Assembly (NCBI RefSeq): GCF_004920835.1
Contig: NZ_QFHO01000018.1
Span: 25,784 to 89,783, forward strand
From: Stenotrophomonas maltophilia
Lineage (GTDB): Bacteria > Pseudomonadota > Gammaproteobacteria > Xanthomonadales > Xanthomonadaceae
DNA length: 64,000 nt
Direction: 5' to 3'
Position 1 is the stretch's first letter, and each line of letters opens with the position of its first letter. The notes under the pieces were generated by a model that worked only from the letters and a program-made list of their open reading frames with translations, searched no databases and was not told the DNA's origin. Shown here in pieces: positions 41,153 through 49,937 of the stretch. The translations under genes and the position numbers were made by a program.

Positions 41153-42403
41153 ATGGATGGCGGCAGCAGCAGGGATGGCGTCGGCGGACTGCATCCCGGG
41201 AAGGAACATCTGGCGGTGGTTGCGTTGACGCTGCTGCTGGGAGGAAACGTGGTGGCGCGGGTCGGCCAGTACACCGCTGCCCAGGCCGGTCCAGCGATCG
41301 TGCTCAGTCTGCTTCTGGCCGCATTGGCTGCCGGACTTGTGCTGTGTTGCCTGCAGGTAGTGCGCCAGCAACGGCCAGGCGCGGATGGCCTGCACGGGCT
41401 GCTGGTTGCAAGTTGGGGCAGGGGCCTCGCCGGCCTGCTGGGCGCCGTATTGCTGCTGGAGCTGGTGGCGACGGCCGCAGGCGTCGCGCAGTCCGCCGCC
41501 CTGCATCTACATGCGGTGCTGGCCAGCCGAGGCATCAGCACGGACAGCTGGCTGCCGGGCCCGTTGCTGGCGGCTGCCGGTGCGCTGTCGTTGGGAATGT
41601 TCGCGGTGTTGCCGCCGCGGCGTGCAGCACTGCTGGTCTGCGCGCTGCTGACGGTGAAGATCGGTATTGGTGTGCTGCTGCTGGCGCTGGCGGCGCGGCA
41701 TGTGCACTACGCTTATTGGATTCCCTGGTTGCCAGAGGCAACCGCGCCCTATCACTTCGGGCTGGGTGGCGTGCTTGCCGCGAGCGTGTCGTTGCTGGGC
41801 GTGTTTGCCAGCGTCGGGCTGGCGCTGGGCTTTCCCGGCCTGCGCCTTCGAACGGTATCGCAGCAGTCCAGGGTGCTGGCGGTGATGGTGCTGCTGGCCA
41901 TGCTGCTGTTGATGCTGCTGGCCGCGCTGCAGGCTGGGCTGGTCGCGTTCCCGGCACTGGACAGCACGCGTCCGTTGTCGGTGGCACTGCAAGGCCATCC
42001 GGAACTGCAGTGGCTGCTGCCGCTGCTGCCTTTCGCCGGCATGGCCGGATTGGCGGCGCTGCTACTGGTGCTGGTGTTGCTGGCCGCACATCTGGCAATG
42101 GGGATGTGGTCAGTGGCATGGGAAGAGGAACGCGGGCCCAGGAAAACGCTGGCGACCGTGGTCGTCGTTCTGCTCTCGGCCTTGCTGGCGCTATGGGTGC
42201 CGATCGGGTGGCTGCCGGTGCTGCCTGGCCCGGTGGCCTTGCTGGTGACGGCAGCGCTGTGCCTGGGAGCGCTGCGCACGCGGCACCGCATCGAGGTGTC
42301 GCGCGGCTCGCGATGGTCGGCGACGATGCCGGTGCTTGCGCCCTTGGCGGCGGCACTATGCCTGTTGTCGGCGGTGCTGCAACTGCGCGCATGGCCCGGC
42401 TGA
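41153..42403 (+). CDS. Multi-pass membrane protein, APC-superfamily permease-like
   Basis: 416 residues with about 11-12 hydrophobic segments and very high Leu/Ala content. The opening (HLAVVALTLLLGGNVVARVGQYTAAQAGPA) and the helix 6-like WLPEATAPYHFGLGGVLAAS resemble amino-acid permeases of the APC superfamily, but similarity is weak. ATG at 41153 is chosen because AGAGGA lies 6 nt upstream; a start 20 codons earlier would add a soluble Arg-rich segment. It stands alone between waaA and the tolC terminator. A transport role is likely; the substrate is unknown. Confidence 0.7.
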   Translation: MDGGSSRDGVGGLHPGKEHLAVVALTLLLGGNVVARVGQYTAAQAGPAIVLSLLLAALAAGLVLCCLQVVRQQRPGADGLHGLLVASWGRGLAGLLGAVLLLELVATAAGVAQSAALHLHAVLASRGISTDSWLPGPLLAAAGALSLGMFAVLPPRRAALLVCALLTVKIGIGVLLLALAARHVHYAYWIPWLPEATAPYHFGLGGVLAASVSLLGVFASVGLALGFPGLRLRTVSQQSRVLAVMVLLAMLLLMLLAALQAGLVAFPALDSTRPLSVALQGHPELQWLLPLLPFAGMAGLAALLLVLVLLAAHLAMGMWSVAWEEERGPRKTLATVVVVLLSALLALWVPIGWLPVLPGPVALLVTAALCLGALRTRHRIEVSRGSRWSATMPVLAPLAAALCLLSAVLQLRAWPG

Positions 42404-42456
42404 TGCCGGTAGTTCCGCGTCATGCGTGGATGCGTGTGCATGCGGCGTCCACAAAA

Positions 42457-42478
42457 AAGCCACCCTCGCGGGTGGCTT
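42457..42478 (-). terminator. tolC terminator
   Basis: AAGCCACCC/GGGTGGCTT form a 9-bp stem with a 4-nt loop. On the minus strand it is followed by TTTTG, and it lies 25 nt after the tolC stop. The T-rich flank on the other side means it may also stop the permease transcript. Confidence 0.85.
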
Positions 42479-42502
42479 CTTCGTTGCCGGCAGGGCGACG
42501 AC

Positions 42503-43861
42503 TCAGTTCGTGGTCGTTGCCGGGTTGCCCGCGTCCTGGGTCAGCAGGCGGTTGACGTCCTGCAGCTCGGCCACGTCCAGCGCGCCCAGCGACTGGCTCA
42601 GCAGCAAGCGGTTCTGCAGGAAGGTGTAACGGGCCTGTGCATAGTCCAGCTGCGCCGAGAACAGGATGCGCTGGTTCTGGATCACGTCCAGCACGGTACG
42701 GGTACCGACTTCCAGGCCGACCTGCGACGCGTCGTACGCGCTCTGCGCCGAAACCACCGCCAGGCGGCGGGCTTCCACTTCGCTGATGCCCTGCACCAGG
42801 GTCTGGTAGGCATTGCGGGTGTTGCGGTCCAGGGCACGCTTCTGCTGCTCGTAGCCGTCCTGGGCGATGTCACGCTGGGCCAACGCCTGACGCACGCCGG
42901 ACTGGGTGGCACCGCCGGAGAAGATCGGCACGCTCAGGGTCAGCCCGATGCTGTTGGTACGAGCGTCCGGCGACAGCGAACCGGCGCCGGTGCTGTCACC
43001 CCAGGTCGCGCTCTTGCCCCAGCTGCCGCCCAGCGACAGGGTGGGGTAGTGACCACCACGGGCGGCCTGCACGCCGGCTTCGGCGGCACTTACCTTGAGT
43101 TCCTGCGCCTTCAGCGCCGGATTCTGGGTGCTGGCCTGGTGCACCAGCTCGTCGATGTTGCCGCGGTTGGCCGGCACTTCCGGGCGGAAGTCCGCCGGCA
43201 GGCCCCGCAGGTTGACCACCGGCTGGCCGGTCAGTTCGGTCAGCGCCTGATAGTTATCGGCCAGGGTGTTCTGCGCAACGATGGTGTTGGCGCGCGCCTG
43301 GTCGTACTGGGCGCGTGCTTCGTGCACGTCGGTGATCGGCGCCAGGCCCACTTCCAGGCGCTTGTCGGCGAAGTCGAACTGCTTCTTCGCGGCCGCTTCA
43401 TTGGTCTGTGCGGCGTTCAGAGATTCGATCGCCACCAGCACGTTGAAGTAGGCCGCCGAGGTGCGCACGATCAGGCTGTCGTTGGCCGAATCGAGGGTGA
43501 AGTCCGCTGCCTTGCTCAGTTCGCGCTGCGAACGCAGGTTGTTGATCTGGGTCCAGTTGAACAGCGTCTGGCTGCCGTTGATCGTGTAGTTGCGGCGCTT
43601 GCTGGTGACCGTGCCGGAGTTGGCGTCATGGTCGGCTTCGCTGCGCGAGCGGTTCAGTGTGGCCGTGCCGTCGATCTGCGGCAGCAGGGCAGCACGCGCC
43701 TGCACGGCGCCTTCCTTGTCGTACAGCCGGGTGGATTCGGCGGCGGACAGCTGCGGGTCACCATTGCGCGCCATTTCATAGACCTGCAGCAGGTCGGCGG
43801 CATGGGCGGACAACGGCAGCAGGGCAGTGGCCAGCGCAACAGCGAGGGATCGGCGGATCAT
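42503..43861 (-). CDS. tolC: TolC outer-membrane efflux channel
   Basis: 452 residues. Signal peptide (IRRSLAVALATALLPLSAHA) and two repeats of the outer-membrane-factor fold with long coiled-coil helices: LLQVYEMARNGDPQLSAAES, FDFADKRLEVGLAPITDVHE, and the second repeat AQSAYDASQVGLEVGTRTVL, whose GLEVGTRT segment is typical of TolC. It forms the trimeric duct used by tripartite exporters. It lies 16 nt downstream of pcm, on the same strand as smeRo. This order (tolC-pcm-smeRo, divergent smeO-smeP) is that described for the SmeOP-TolC pump of S. maltophilia. Confidence 0.96.
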   Translation of the reverse strand: MIRRSLAVALATALLPLSAHAADLLQVYEMARNGDPQLSAAESTRLYDKEGAVQARAALLPQIDGTATLNRSRSEADHDANSGTVTSKRRNYTINGSQTLFNWTQINNLRSQRELSKAADFTLDSANDSLIVRTSAAYFNVLVAIESLNAAQTNEAAAKKQFDFADKRLEVGLAPITDVHEARAQYDQARANTIVAQNTLADNYQALTELTGQPVVNLRGLPADFRPEVPANRGNIDELVHQASTQNPALKAQELKVSAAEAGVQAARGGHYPTLSLGGSWGKSATWGDSTGAGSLSPDARTNSIGLTLSVPIFSGGATQSGVRQALAQRDIAQDGYEQQKRALDRNTRNAYQTLVQGISEVEARRLAVVSAQSAYDASQVGLEVGTRTVLDVIQNQRILFSAQLDYAQARYTFLQNRLLLSQSLGALDVAELQDVNRLLTQDAGNPATTTN

Positions 43862-43877
43862 TGCGGCTTCCTTGGAC

Positions 43878-44525
43878 TCAGAGGTGGAACTGGGGTGCCG
43901 GGGCGGCACCGCGCAGGTAATCGATATCGGTCTCGAACAGGGACTCGCTACTGCCGTCGGCCTTGACCAGCAGGGCCTCCATCGCCGGCGAACGGCCATG
44001 GATCACGAACAGGCGACCACCCGGACGCAGCCACGATGCGAACTGTGACGGCACCACGTCGACGGCACCAGTGACACAGATCACGTCAAAGCGGCGTTCG
44101 GTCTGCCAGGCCAGGGCGTCGGCCACTTCCACGCGGACGTTGGTGCCCAGGCCGGAAGCATCCAGGCGCGCGCGTGCGGCGGCGGCCAGCTCCGGGTCGA
44201 TCTCCAGGCTCAGCACGTCGCGCGCCAGCGCGCCAATGCAGGCCGACAGGAAACCGCTGCCGGTGCCGATTTCCAGCACTTCGTCACCCGGCTGCAGGTC
44301 CAGTGCCTGCAGGGTACGGCCCTCGATGACCGGCTTCATCATCTTCTGGCCATGGCCGATCGGCAGTTCAACATCGGCGTAGGCCAGCGCCCGGTGCGCG
44401 TCGGCGACGAAGGCCTCGCGCGGCAGGCGGGCCAGGACGTCGAGCACCTTGATGTCCAGCACGTCCCAGGGACGGATCTGCTGTTCCACCATCAGTTCGC
44501 GGGCGTGGGCGTAATCAATCGTCAT
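43878..44525 (-). CDS. pcm: Protein-L-isoaspartate O-methyltransferase family protein
   Basis: About 215 residues. The PCMT fold is recognisable from MVEQQIRPWDVLDIKVLDVL, ADVELPIGHGQKMMKPVIEG, the SAM motif I VLEIGTGSGFLSACIGALA, and LRPGGRLFVIHGRS. Canonical Pcm repairs isoaspartyl residues. The active-site pattern here (HGQKMMKP where typical Pcm has xGQTISQP) is altered, so repair activity is not certain. Start MTIDYAH; an ATG three codons upstream is also possible. It is co-directional with tolC (16-nt gap) and belongs to the published tolC-pcm-smeRo cluster; why a methyltransferase sits there is unclear. Confidence 0.9.
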   Translation of the reverse strand: MTIDYAHARELMVEQQIRPWDVLDIKVLDVLARLPREAFVADAHRALAYADVELPIGHGQKMMKPVIEGRTLQALDLQPGDEVLEIGTGSGFLSACIGALARDVLSLEIDPELAAAARARLDASGLGTNVRVEVADALAWQTERRFDVICVTGAVDVVPSQFASWLRPGGRLFVIHGRSPAMEALLVKADGSSESLFETDIDYLRGAAPAPQFHL

Positions 44526-44661
44526 GAGGTTCAAATCCAGCGCAGTGGGCCGGCCATTTTACCGGTGCCGGAGGCCGGCGGCGCGCCCAGAGCATCAGCT
44601 GCCGGGTAGCCGGGGTCGCAGTGCCGGAAGTCATCGCGACCTCCGGTTCGTTCAGTTTTGG

Positions 44662-45342
44662 TTATCCGGCCGTCCCGGCCCCTCTTGGCGCGTAGGCGCG
44701 CAGGAAGAAGTCGATACTGGCGGTCACGTGGGTGAGAGGGTCGCATTCCACCGGTGACAGTGGCATGCCGCACATCATATGCATGTGCACTTCGCCCTTG
44801 ACCAGGGTCAGGAACTGCTGGCCGGCCAGGTAATAGTCGGGGATCTCCAGTTCGCCTCGCGCACCGCGCGCGCGCAGGAAGTCGGCCAGGGCCTCGCAGG
44901 TGCGCTCCGGACCGGCCTGCCAGAACAGCTCGCGCAAGCGCTCATCGGTTTCCGGCGCCATCATCATGCGCTGGATGGAAATCGCAGCATCGGAGGTGAT
45001 CAGCTCGAAGAAGGCCAGGCCGATACCGATCAGCTGGTCGCGCAGCGGGCCGTCCGCGTCGGCCACGAACAGCGCGTCAGGCAGCATTTCAATGCATTTT
45101 GACTGCACTGCCTCGGAGAACAGGGTCTCCTTGTCGCCGAAGTGGCTGTACACGGTCAGCTTCGAGACGCCGGCCTGAGCGGCGATGGTGTCCATGCTCA
45201 CACCCGTATAGCCCTGTTCGATGAACAGTGCTTTGGCTGCTTCAAGGATCGCCGCGCGCTTGCCGAGGTCCTTGGGACGCCCGGGTCCGGCGGCCTTGGC
45301 AGCGGGCTTGGCCGACGGCTTGCGGGAAGTGGGAGAACTCAT
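44662..45342 (-). CDS. smeRo: TetR/AcrR-family repressor SmeRo
   Basis: 226 residues. A Lys/Ala-rich N-terminal tail (about 25 residues) precedes a TetR helix-turn-helix: KRAAILEAAKALFIEQGYTG, VSMDTIAAQAGVSKLTVYSHFGDKE. The C-terminal ligand domain is of the TetR_C type (LRELFWQAGPERTCEALADF). It is divergent from smeO with a 123-nt gap carrying an imperfect dyad, the usual layout for local repression of an RND pump. ATG at 45342 is used; a GTG directly before it is also in frame. Confidence 0.94.
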   Translation of the reverse strand: MSSPTSRKPSAKPAAKAAGPGRPKDLGKRAAILEAAKALFIEQGYTGVSMDTIAAQAGVSKLTVYSHFGDKETLFSEAVQSKCIEMLPDALFVADADGPLRDQLIGIGLAFFELITSDAAISIQRMMMAPETDERLRELFWQAGPERTCEALADFLRARGARGELEIPDYYLAGQQFLTLVKGEVHMHMMCGMPLSPVECDPLTHVTASIDFFLRAYAPRGAGTAG

Positions 45343-45356
45343 CACGACAATACTAG

Positions 45357-45392
45357 ACCAAGCGGTTCGATATTTATACTATACCGACTGGT
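45357..45392. promoter_or_regulatory. Candidate SmeRo operator overlapping the smeO promoter
   Basis: ACCAAGCGGT (45357-45366) and ACCGACTGGT (45383-45392) form an imperfect inverted repeat (8 of 10 positions) around an AT-rich centre with a -10-like TATACT at 45375-45380. A TetR dimer bound here would block both divergent promoters. Confidence 0.55.
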
Positions 45393-45465
45393 TCACTAAT
45401 GTCCGTGTCGCAACAGTATGTTGCCGACGCGTTCCCCCGGATCCCCTTTTCAGGTCTTGTACCTC

Positions 45466-46605
45466 ATGAAGAACATGCGTTGGTTGGGTGTTGGCGTGCT
45501 GGCGGTGGTGGTGGCAGCCTGTGGCAGGCAGGCCGCCGAACCGGTGGCGGCCATTCCGGTGCTGGTGGTGCATCCCACCACGCAGGACGGACAGGCGCCG
45601 GCGGCCTACCCCGGCGAGGTACGCGCCCGCCAGGAGAGCCCGCTGTCGTTCCGGGTCGGCGGCAACCTGATCAAGCGTCATGTTGACGCCGGGCAGCGCG
45701 TGAAGAAGGGCCAGCTGCTGGCCGAGCTGGACGTGGCCGACTACGCCTCGCAGGCAGCCGCCTCGCAGGCGCAGCTGGCGGCGGCGGAAGCCGACCTGGT
45801 GCGCGCCCGCGATGACCAGAAGCGCTACGCCAAGCTGGCCGAGGACCAACTTGTCAGCCGCTCGGCGCTGGACCAGCAGACCGCCGCGTTCAAGGCCGCG
45901 CAGGGCCAGGCCAATGCCGCCCGCGCCAACCTGGCGGTGGCCCGCAACCAGGCCGAGTACGCGCAGCTGCGCGCGCCGGCCGACGGCGTGATCGCCAGCC
46001 GCCAGGCCGAAGCCGGGCAGGTGGTCAGTGCCGGGCAGACGGTGTTCACCCTGGCCGCAGATGGTGGCCGCGAAGTGCTGATCGCGCTGCCGGAAAGCAA
46101 CATCCGTGATTACAAGGTCGGGCAGCCGGTGCAGGTGGAACTGTGGAACCGCCCGGGCCAGCTGCTGCCGGGCACCCTGCGCGAGATCGCGCCGGCCGCC
46201 GACGCGCAGGCGCGCACCTATGCCACGCGGGTCAGCCTGGCGCCGGAAGCCTTGAGCGAAGTCGAACTGGGCCAGAGCGCGCGGGTGTTCGCCGCGGCTG
46301 GCCGCAATGGCACCCTGCAGCTGCCGCTCGGCTCGGTGCTGCGCGGCAGTGATGGCAAGGCCAGCGTGTGGGTGGTCAATCCGTCCAATGGTGCGCTGAA
46401 GGCCACCCCGGTGACGGTCGGTGCCTATGGTGCGCAGGCGGTGCCGGTGCTGTCCGGCGTGGCCGCGGGTGACTGGGTGGTGGCTGCCGGCGGCCATCTG
46501 CTGCGCGAAGGCCAGGTGGTGACGCCGGTCGACCGCCAGAATCGTCCGGTGCTGGCACCGGCGGCCACGCCGGCCGCTGCGCCGGCCGCAGGCAAGGGGC
46601 ACTGA
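45466..46605 (+). CDS. smeO: RND efflux membrane-fusion protein SmeO
   Basis: About 379 residues. A lipoprotein signal with lipobox-like VVVAAC (MRWLGVGVLAVVVAACGRQ) is followed by the membrane-fusion pattern: barrel-sandwich/lipoyl half VRARQESPLSFRVGGNLIKR and DAGQRVKKGQLLAELD, an alpha-helical hairpin rich in Ala/Gln (AASQAQLAAAEADLVRARDD), the second lipoyl half YAQLRAPADGVIASRQAEAG, a beta barrel, and a Pro/Ala-rich tail. Start at MKNMRWLG; MRWLG nine nt later is also possible. It links the inner-membrane pump SmeP to TolC in the periplasm. The stop lies 3 nt before smeP. Confidence 0.95.
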   Translation: MKNMRWLGVGVLAVVVAACGRQAAEPVAAIPVLVVHPTTQDGQAPAAYPGEVRARQESPLSFRVGGNLIKRHVDAGQRVKKGQLLAELDVADYASQAAASQAQLAAAEADLVRARDDQKRYAKLAEDQLVSRSALDQQTAAFKAAQGQANAARANLAVARNQAEYAQLRAPADGVIASRQAEAGQVVSAGQTVFTLAADGGREVLIALPESNIRDYKVGQPVQVELWNRPGQLLPGTLREIAPAADAQARTYATRVSLAPEALSEVELGQSARVFAAAGRNGTLQLPLGSVLRGSDGKASVWVVNPSNGALKATPVTVGAYGAQAVPVLSGVAAGDWVVAAGGHLLREGQVVTPVDRQNRPVLAPAATPAAAPAAGKGH

Positions 46606-46608
46606 TCC

Positions 46609-49600
46609 GTGCGCCGCTTCAATCTCTCCGAATGGGCGTTGGGCAATCGCCCGCTGGTGCTGTTTGCGATGCTGGCTTTCGCCGTCATCGGCGCCTGGTC
46701 CTACAAGCACTTGGGTCAGTCTGAAGATCCACCCTTCACCTTCAAGGCGATGGTGGTGCGCACAATGTGGCCTGGCGCCACCGCCGAGCAGGTCTCGCGG
46801 CAGGTAACCGAGCCGATCGAGAAGGCGCTGATGAACACCGGCGAGTACGAGTTCATCCGCTCGTACTCCCGCCCGGGCGAATCGCAGGTGATCTTCATGG
46901 CCCGCGACAGCCTGCGTTCCAAGCAGATTCCCGATCTCTGGTACCAGGTGCGCAAGCGCGTGGGTGACATCAAGGCGACGCTGCCGCGCGAGATCGTCGG
47001 GCCGTTCTACAACGATGAGTTCGGCGATACCTTCGGCAACATCTATGCGCTGACCGGCGAAGGCTTCGACTACGCGGTGATGCGCGACTATGCCGACCGC
47101 ATCCAGCTGGAACTGCAGCGCGTGCCCGACGTCGGCAAGATCGACCTGGTCGGCCTGCAGGACGAGAAGGTCTGGATCGAACTGTCCAACACCAAGCTGG
47201 CCACGCTGGGCGTGTCGCTGCAGCAGGTGCAGCAGGCGTTGGCCGACCAGAACGCGGTGACCGCCACCAGCTTCTTCGAGACCCCGACCGATCGCGTGCA
47301 GCTGCGCGTGACCGGCCAGTTCGATTCGATCGAAGACATCCGTAAGTTCCCGATCCAGGCCGGCGAGCGGACCTTGCACCTGGGCGACATCGCCGAGGTG
47401 AAGCGTGGCTTTGCCGATCCGGCCTCGCCGAAGATGCGCTTCATGGGCCAGGATGCGATCGGCCTGGCGGTGGCGATGAAGGATGGCGGCGACATCCTGA
47501 AACTTGGTGCCACCCTGGATGCCGAGTTCGAGCGGCTGCAGAAGACCCTGCCGGCCGGCATGCAGCTGCGCAAGGTGTCCGACCAGCCGCACGCGGTGGA
47601 AGAGTCGGTGGGTGAGTTCGTGCAGGTGCTGACCGAAGCGGTGGTGATCGTGCTGCTGGTCAGCTTCTTCTCGCTGGGCCTGCGCACCGGCCTGGTGGTG
47701 GGCGTGACCATTCCGCTGGTGCTGGCGATGACCTTCTTCGTCATGCACTACTTCGACATCGGACTGCACAAGATCTCGCTGGGCGCGCTGGTGCTGGCGC
47801 TGGGCCTGCTGGTGGACGATGCGATCATCGCGGTGGAGATGATGGCCACCAAGATGGAGCAGGGCTACGATCGCCTGCGTGCGGCCAGTTTTGCCTGGGA
47901 ATCGACCGCGTTCCCGATGCTGACCGGCACGCTGATCACCGCGGCCGGCTTCCTGCCCATTGCAACGGCGGCCTCAAGCACTGGCGAGTACACCCGTTCG
48001 CTGTTCCAGGTGGTGACCATCGCCCTGGTGGTGTCCTGGATCGCAGCGGTGCTGTTCATCCCGTACCTGGGCGACAAGATGCTGCCGGACCTGTTCAATC
48101 CGCAGCTGCCCAAGCCGGACAGCCTGGCCGGTCGCTGGCGTGCCAAGCGCCTGCAGTGGGCCGACCGCCATCCGGCGCTCGCGCGCTGGATCGCTCCGAA
48201 GGAGCATGCGCACGACCATGACCCGTACCAGCGGCCGTTCTATACCCGCTTCCGGGCTTTCCTGGATACCTGCCTGCGCCATCGCTGGTGGGTGATCGGT
48301 GCGACCATCGCGCTGTTCATCGGCTCGCTGATGCTGTTCCGCTTCGTGCCGCAGCAGTTCTTCCCCGATTCCACCCGGCCCGAACTGATGGTGGACATCG
48401 AACTGGCCGAAGGCGCATCGCTGGCCGCCACCCAGGCGCAGGCCAGCAAGCTGGAAAAGCTGCTGAAGCAGCGCGAGGGCATCAGCAACTACGTGGCCTA
48501 CGTCGGCACCGGTTCGCCGCGCTTCTACCTGCCGCTGGACCAGCAGCTGCCGGCGACCAACTTCGCCCAGTTCGTGGTGCTCACCGAAGACGCCAAGGCC
48601 CGCGAAGCGACCCGCGACTGGATGCTGAAGGACGTGATCAAGCAGTTCCCGGACGTGCAGATGCGCGTGACCCGGCTTGAGAACGGCCCGCCGGTCGGCT
48701 ACCCGGTGCAGATGCGTGTATCCGGCGAGCACATCGCACAGGTGCAGGCGATCGCGCGCCAGGTCGAGGCCAAGGTACGGGAGAACCCGCACGTGATGAA
48801 CGTCAATCTGGACTGGAGCGAGCCGAGCAAAGTGGTGCGGTTGGTGATCGACCAGGACCGAGCACGTGCACTGGGCGTCAGCAGCGCGCAGGTCAGCCAG
48901 TTCCTCAGCAGTTCGCTGTCGGGCATGAGCGTCAGCACCTACCGCGAAGGCAACCGCCAGATCGAGATGCTGCTGCGTGGCCCGGACAACGAGCGCGCGC
49001 AGCTGGACCTGATCGGCAGCCTGGCGATGCCCACCAGCAGCGGCACGGCGGTGACGCTGTCGCAGGTCGCGCGCCTGGAATACGCCTTCGAGGACGGCAT
49101 CATCTGGCATCGCAACCGCCTGCCGACGGTGACCGTGCGTGCCGACATCAGCGACGGCATGCAGGCGCTGGACGTGGTGCAGCAGATCGTGCCAACGCTG
49201 GACGGCATCCGTGCCGAACTGCCTAGTGGCTACCTGCTGGAAACCGGTGGCTCGGTGGAAGATTCGGCACGTGGGCAGAATTCGATCAAGGCCGGCATGC
49301 CGTTGTTCCTGATCGTGGTGGCCACGCTGCTGATGCTGCAGCTGCGCAGCTTCTCGCGCGCGGCGATGGTGCTGGTGACCGCGCCGCTGGGCATCATTGG
49401 TGCCACGTTGTTCCTGCTGCTGTTCCGCGCCCCGTTCGGCTTCGTGGCGCTGCTGGGCACGATCGCGCTGGCCGGCATGATCATGCGCAACTCGGTGATC
49501 CTGATCGACCAGATCCAGCAGGATATCGACGCCGGGCATGACCGCTGGCATTCGATCATCGATGCGACGGTGCGCCGTTTCCGCCCGATCGTGCTGACTG

Positions 49601-49770
49601 CATTGGCGGCCGTGCTGGCAATGATTCCGCTCTCGCGCAGTGCGTTCTATGGCTCGATGGCGATTTCGATCATGGGTGGATTGATTGTCGGCACGGTCCT
49701 GACGCTGGTGTTCCTGCCGGCGCTGTATGCAGCGTGGTTCCGGGTCAAGCCGGACGAATCCGGGGCGTGA
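46609..49770 (+). CDS. smeP: RND multidrug efflux pump SmeP
   Basis: 1053 residues, full length for an HAE-type RND transporter, with 12 membrane helices in the usual 1+5+1+5 plan and two large periplasmic loops. Visible signatures: VRTMWPGATAEQVSRQVTEP, the proton-relay double Asp in LGALVLALGLLVDDAIIAVEM (helix 4), LGTIALAGMIMRNSVILIDQ (helix 10-11) and VRRFRPIVLTALAAVLAMIP. Start codon is GTG, 3 nt after the smeO stop. Together with SmeO and TolC it forms the SmeOP-TolC tripartite pump, reported in S. maltophilia to contribute to multidrug resistance. Confidence 0.96.
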   Translation: MRRFNLSEWALGNRPLVLFAMLAFAVIGAWSYKHLGQSEDPPFTFKAMVVRTMWPGATAEQVSRQVTEPIEKALMNTGEYEFIRSYSRPGESQVIFMARDSLRSKQIPDLWYQVRKRVGDIKATLPREIVGPFYNDEFGDTFGNIYALTGEGFDYAVMRDYADRIQLELQRVPDVGKIDLVGLQDEKVWIELSNTKLATLGVSLQQVQQALADQNAVTATSFFETPTDRVQLRVTGQFDSIEDIRKFPIQAGERTLHLGDIAEVKRGFADPASPKMRFMGQDAIGLAVAMKDGGDILKLGATLDAEFERLQKTLPAGMQLRKVSDQPHAVEESVGEFVQVLTEAVVIVLLVSFFSLGLRTGLVVGVTIPLVLAMTFFVMHYFDIGLHKISLGALVLALGLLVDDAIIAVEMMATKMEQGYDRLRAASFAWESTAFPMLTGTLITAAGFLPIATAASSTGEYTRSLFQVVTIALVVSWIAAVLFIPYLGDKMLPDLFNPQLPKPDSLAGRWRAKRLQWADRHPALARWIAPKEHAHDHDPYQRPFYTRFRAFLDTCLRHRWWVIGATIALFIGSLMLFRFVPQQFFPDSTRPELMVDIELAEGASLAATQAQASKLEKLLKQREGISNYVAYVGTGSPRFYLPLDQQLPATNFAQFVVLTEDAKAREATRDWMLKDVIKQFPDVQMRVTRLENGPPVGYPVQMRVSGEHIAQVQAIARQVEAKVRENPHVMNVNLDWSEPSKVVRLVIDQDRARALGVSSAQVSQFLSSSLSGMSVSTYREGNRQIEMLLRGPDNERAQLDLIGSLAMPTSSGTAVTLSQVARLEYAFEDGIIWHRNRLPTVTVRADISDGMQALDVVQQIVPTLDGIRAELPSGYLLETGGSVEDSARGQNSIKAGMPLFLIVVATLLMLQLRSFSRAAMVLVTAPLGIIGATLFLLLFRAPFGFVALLGTIALAGMIMRNSVILIDQIQQDIDAGHDRWHSIIDATVRRFRPIVLTALAAVLAMIPLSRSAFYGSMAISIMGGLIVGTVLTLVFLPALYAAWFRVKPDESGA

Positions 49771-49789
49771 CGCCCCGGGTTCTGCGGCC

Positions 49790-49830
49790 GGGGTCGGATC
49801 CCTTTCCCGCTGGGAAAGGGATCCGACCCC
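49790..49830. terminator. Perfect 19-bp palindrome downstream of smeP
   Basis: GGGGTCGGATCCCTTTCCC (49790-49808) is exactly complementary to 49812-49830, with a 3-nt loop, 20 nt after the smeP stop. It is the perfect version of the repeat at 10041. No U-run follows, but so strong a hairpin probably ends or protects the transcript. Confidence 0.7.
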
Positions 49831-49845
49831 ATCCACGATGTGCAC

Positions 49846-49937
49846 ATCCACGCATGGCGTGGATCTATCGCCGTGGGCCTGGTAGGTGCCAACCTTGGTT
49901 GGCACTGCGGCATGTATCCACGCATTGCGTGATCTAC
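49846..49937. repeat. Composite SMAG repeats overlapping the end of the LysR gene
   Basis: A palindrome ATCCACGCATGGCGTGGAT (49846-49864) is followed by a mixed dimer 49882-49937: GTAGGTGCCAACCTTGGTTG on the left and a unit ending ATTGCGTGATCTAC on the right. The terminal CTAC supplies the stop codon (TAG on the minus strand) of the LysR gene. Confidence 0.8.
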
